Shown here piece by piece: positions 4,929 through 5,569 of a DNA stretch of 5,569 nucleotides. The stretch lies in assembly GCA_036558265.1 (NCBI GenBank), contig DATBFY010000475.1, positions 1 to 5,569 of the forward strand. The letters are read 5' to 3'. This stretch comes from RYN-433 sp036558265. GTDB lineage: Bacteria; Planctomycetota; Phycisphaerae; Tepidisphaerales; Tepidisphaeraceae. Each line of letters begins with the position of its first letter. Position 1 is the first letter of the stretch. The position numbers were made by a program, and so were the translations under genes. A model generated the notes under the pieces. It saw nothing but the letters and a program-made list of their open reading frames with translations. It was not told the DNA's origin and did not search any database.

Positions 4929-5569
4929 TCACAACCCCACTTCATTCACCTTCACGCCGTGGGCCTTGAGCGTGTTGACCTGCACCAGCTTCGCCTCGTC
5001 CGCATCCTTCACGTTATCGCTGTGGCACGCGGCCTTCTTGCCCTTGTGGGCGAGCTTGTGGATTTCCTCGGGCGAGAGGACGCCGCGCTGGCGGAGGGCA
5101 TCGGCGCCGGCGGGCGAAACGCCGGGGCTGGCGGTGGCCTTTTTCACGGGTTGCGAAGCCTCGTCCTTGCCCGAGTAAAAGTCGGTGATCTCCTTGCTGA
5201 TGCGGACGCTGCACCAGTCATGCCCGCACATGGCGCAAAAGTCCGTATCGACCTCCAAATCCTCGTCGTGATACGCCCGCGCCAGGTCCGGATCGAACGA
5301 CAGGTCGAAGTGCCGCTGCCAGTTCAGCGCGGCGCGGGCCTTGGTGAGCTCGTCGTCGCGGTCGCGCGATCCGGGGATGCCCAGGGCCACATCCGCGGCG
5401 TGGGCGGCGATCTTGTAGGCCACGCACCCCTGCTTGACATCGTCCTTCTTGGGCAGGCCCAGGTGCTCCTTGGGGGTGACGTAGCAAAGCATCGCCGCCC
5501 CGTGGTACGCCGCCGCGGTCGCGCCGATGCAGCTCGTGATGTGGTCGTAACCGGGGAAGATATCGGTCA
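4929..5569 (-). CDS. thiC: Phosphomethylpyrimidine synthase ThiC, C-terminal part (runs off right edge)
   Basis: ThiC is a cytoplasmic radical-SAM enzyme that turns aminoimidazole ribotide into HMP-phosphate, the pyrimidine half of thiamine. The last 212 residues are visible. They begin TDIFPGYDHITSCIGA, then AAMLCYVTPKEHLGLP, VAYKIAAHAADVALG, FDLSFDPDLARAYHDE and FCAMCGHDWCSVRIS, all standard ThiC signatures in order. The CX2CX4C motif that holds the radical-SAM 4Fe-4S cluster lies at 5211-5237, intact. After the usual end (ITDFYSG, to about 5166) the frame continues for about 80 residues: a Ser/Pro/Ala linker, then a charged segment with LSPEEIHKLAHKGKKAACHSD. E. coli ThiC has only about 38 residues after its cluster by recall, so this tail looks long. 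The gene's 5' end, where a TPP riboswitch is often found, is outside the window. The TGA at 4931-4929 touches the halogenase start, implying one transcript. Confidence 0.96.
   Translation of the reverse strand, partial: TDIFPGYDHITSCIGATAAAYHGAAMLCYVTPKEHLGLPKKDDVKQGCVAYKIAAHAADVALGIPGSRDRDDELTKARAALNWQRHFDLSFDPDLARAYHDEDLEVDTDFCAMCGHDWCSVRISKEITDFYSGKDEASQPVKKATASPGVSPAGADALRQRGVLSPEEIHKLAHKGKKAACHSDNVKDADEAKLVQVNTLKAHGVKVNEVGL

Noticed and set aside
3118..5178. A 686-codon plus-strand open frame
   Set aside because: It is the antisense of the halogenase and thiC genes, Arg/His/Pro-rich, with no recognisable domain. Long antisense frames are expected in GC-rich DNA.

Overview
This is a GC-rich bacterial chromosome segment with six protein genes, two of them cut by the window edges. 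No rRNA, tRNA, CRISPR array, insertion sequence or phage gene is visible. The gene content (Uma2-family nuclease, flavin-dependent halogenase, short lipoprotein, proline-linker HTH protein with non-triplet tandem repeats) and the very high GC fit a Planctomycetota-like bacterium. That taxonomic guess is inference; no marker gene here proves it. Layout: (1) positions 1-478, minus strand, N-terminal part of an unrecognised lipoprotein, running off the left edge. (2) 479-721, a divergent intergenic region. It holds a GC-rich direct repeat, three exact GATTAAA units at 8-bp period, a near-consensus sigma70-type promoter (TTGACG-17-TAATAT) pointing right, and an imperfect 11-bp inverted repeat overlapping its -10 box. 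(3) 722-1210, plus strand, a small protein with a C-terminal helix-turn-helix and a long Pro-rich linker written in 10-nt and 7-nt tandem repeats. (4) 1232-2545, plus strand, an exported M20D-type metallo-amidohydrolase, 21 nt downstream and probably on the same transcript. (5) 2563-3276, minus strand, a Uma2-family PD-(D/E)xK nuclease-like protein convergent with the amidohydrolase. Its extended -10 promoter lies so close to the ATG that the mRNA should be almost leaderless. (6) 3349-4923 (or 4932), minus strand, a flavin-dependent tryptophan-halogenase-family protein. (7) 4929-5569, minus strand, the C-terminal third or so of ThiC, the thiamine-pyrimidine synthase, running off the right edge. 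How the genes may work together: thiC and the halogenase gene touch or overlap on the same strand and are almost certainly co-transcribed. The left plus-strand pair (HTH protein, amidohydrolase) shares one strong promoter. The Uma2 gene seems to have its own. Nothing ties the blocks into one pathway. The points most worth a second look are the repeat-built HTH gene with its regulatory leader, the thiC-halogenase pair with altered halogenase motifs, and the long C-terminal tail of ThiC.
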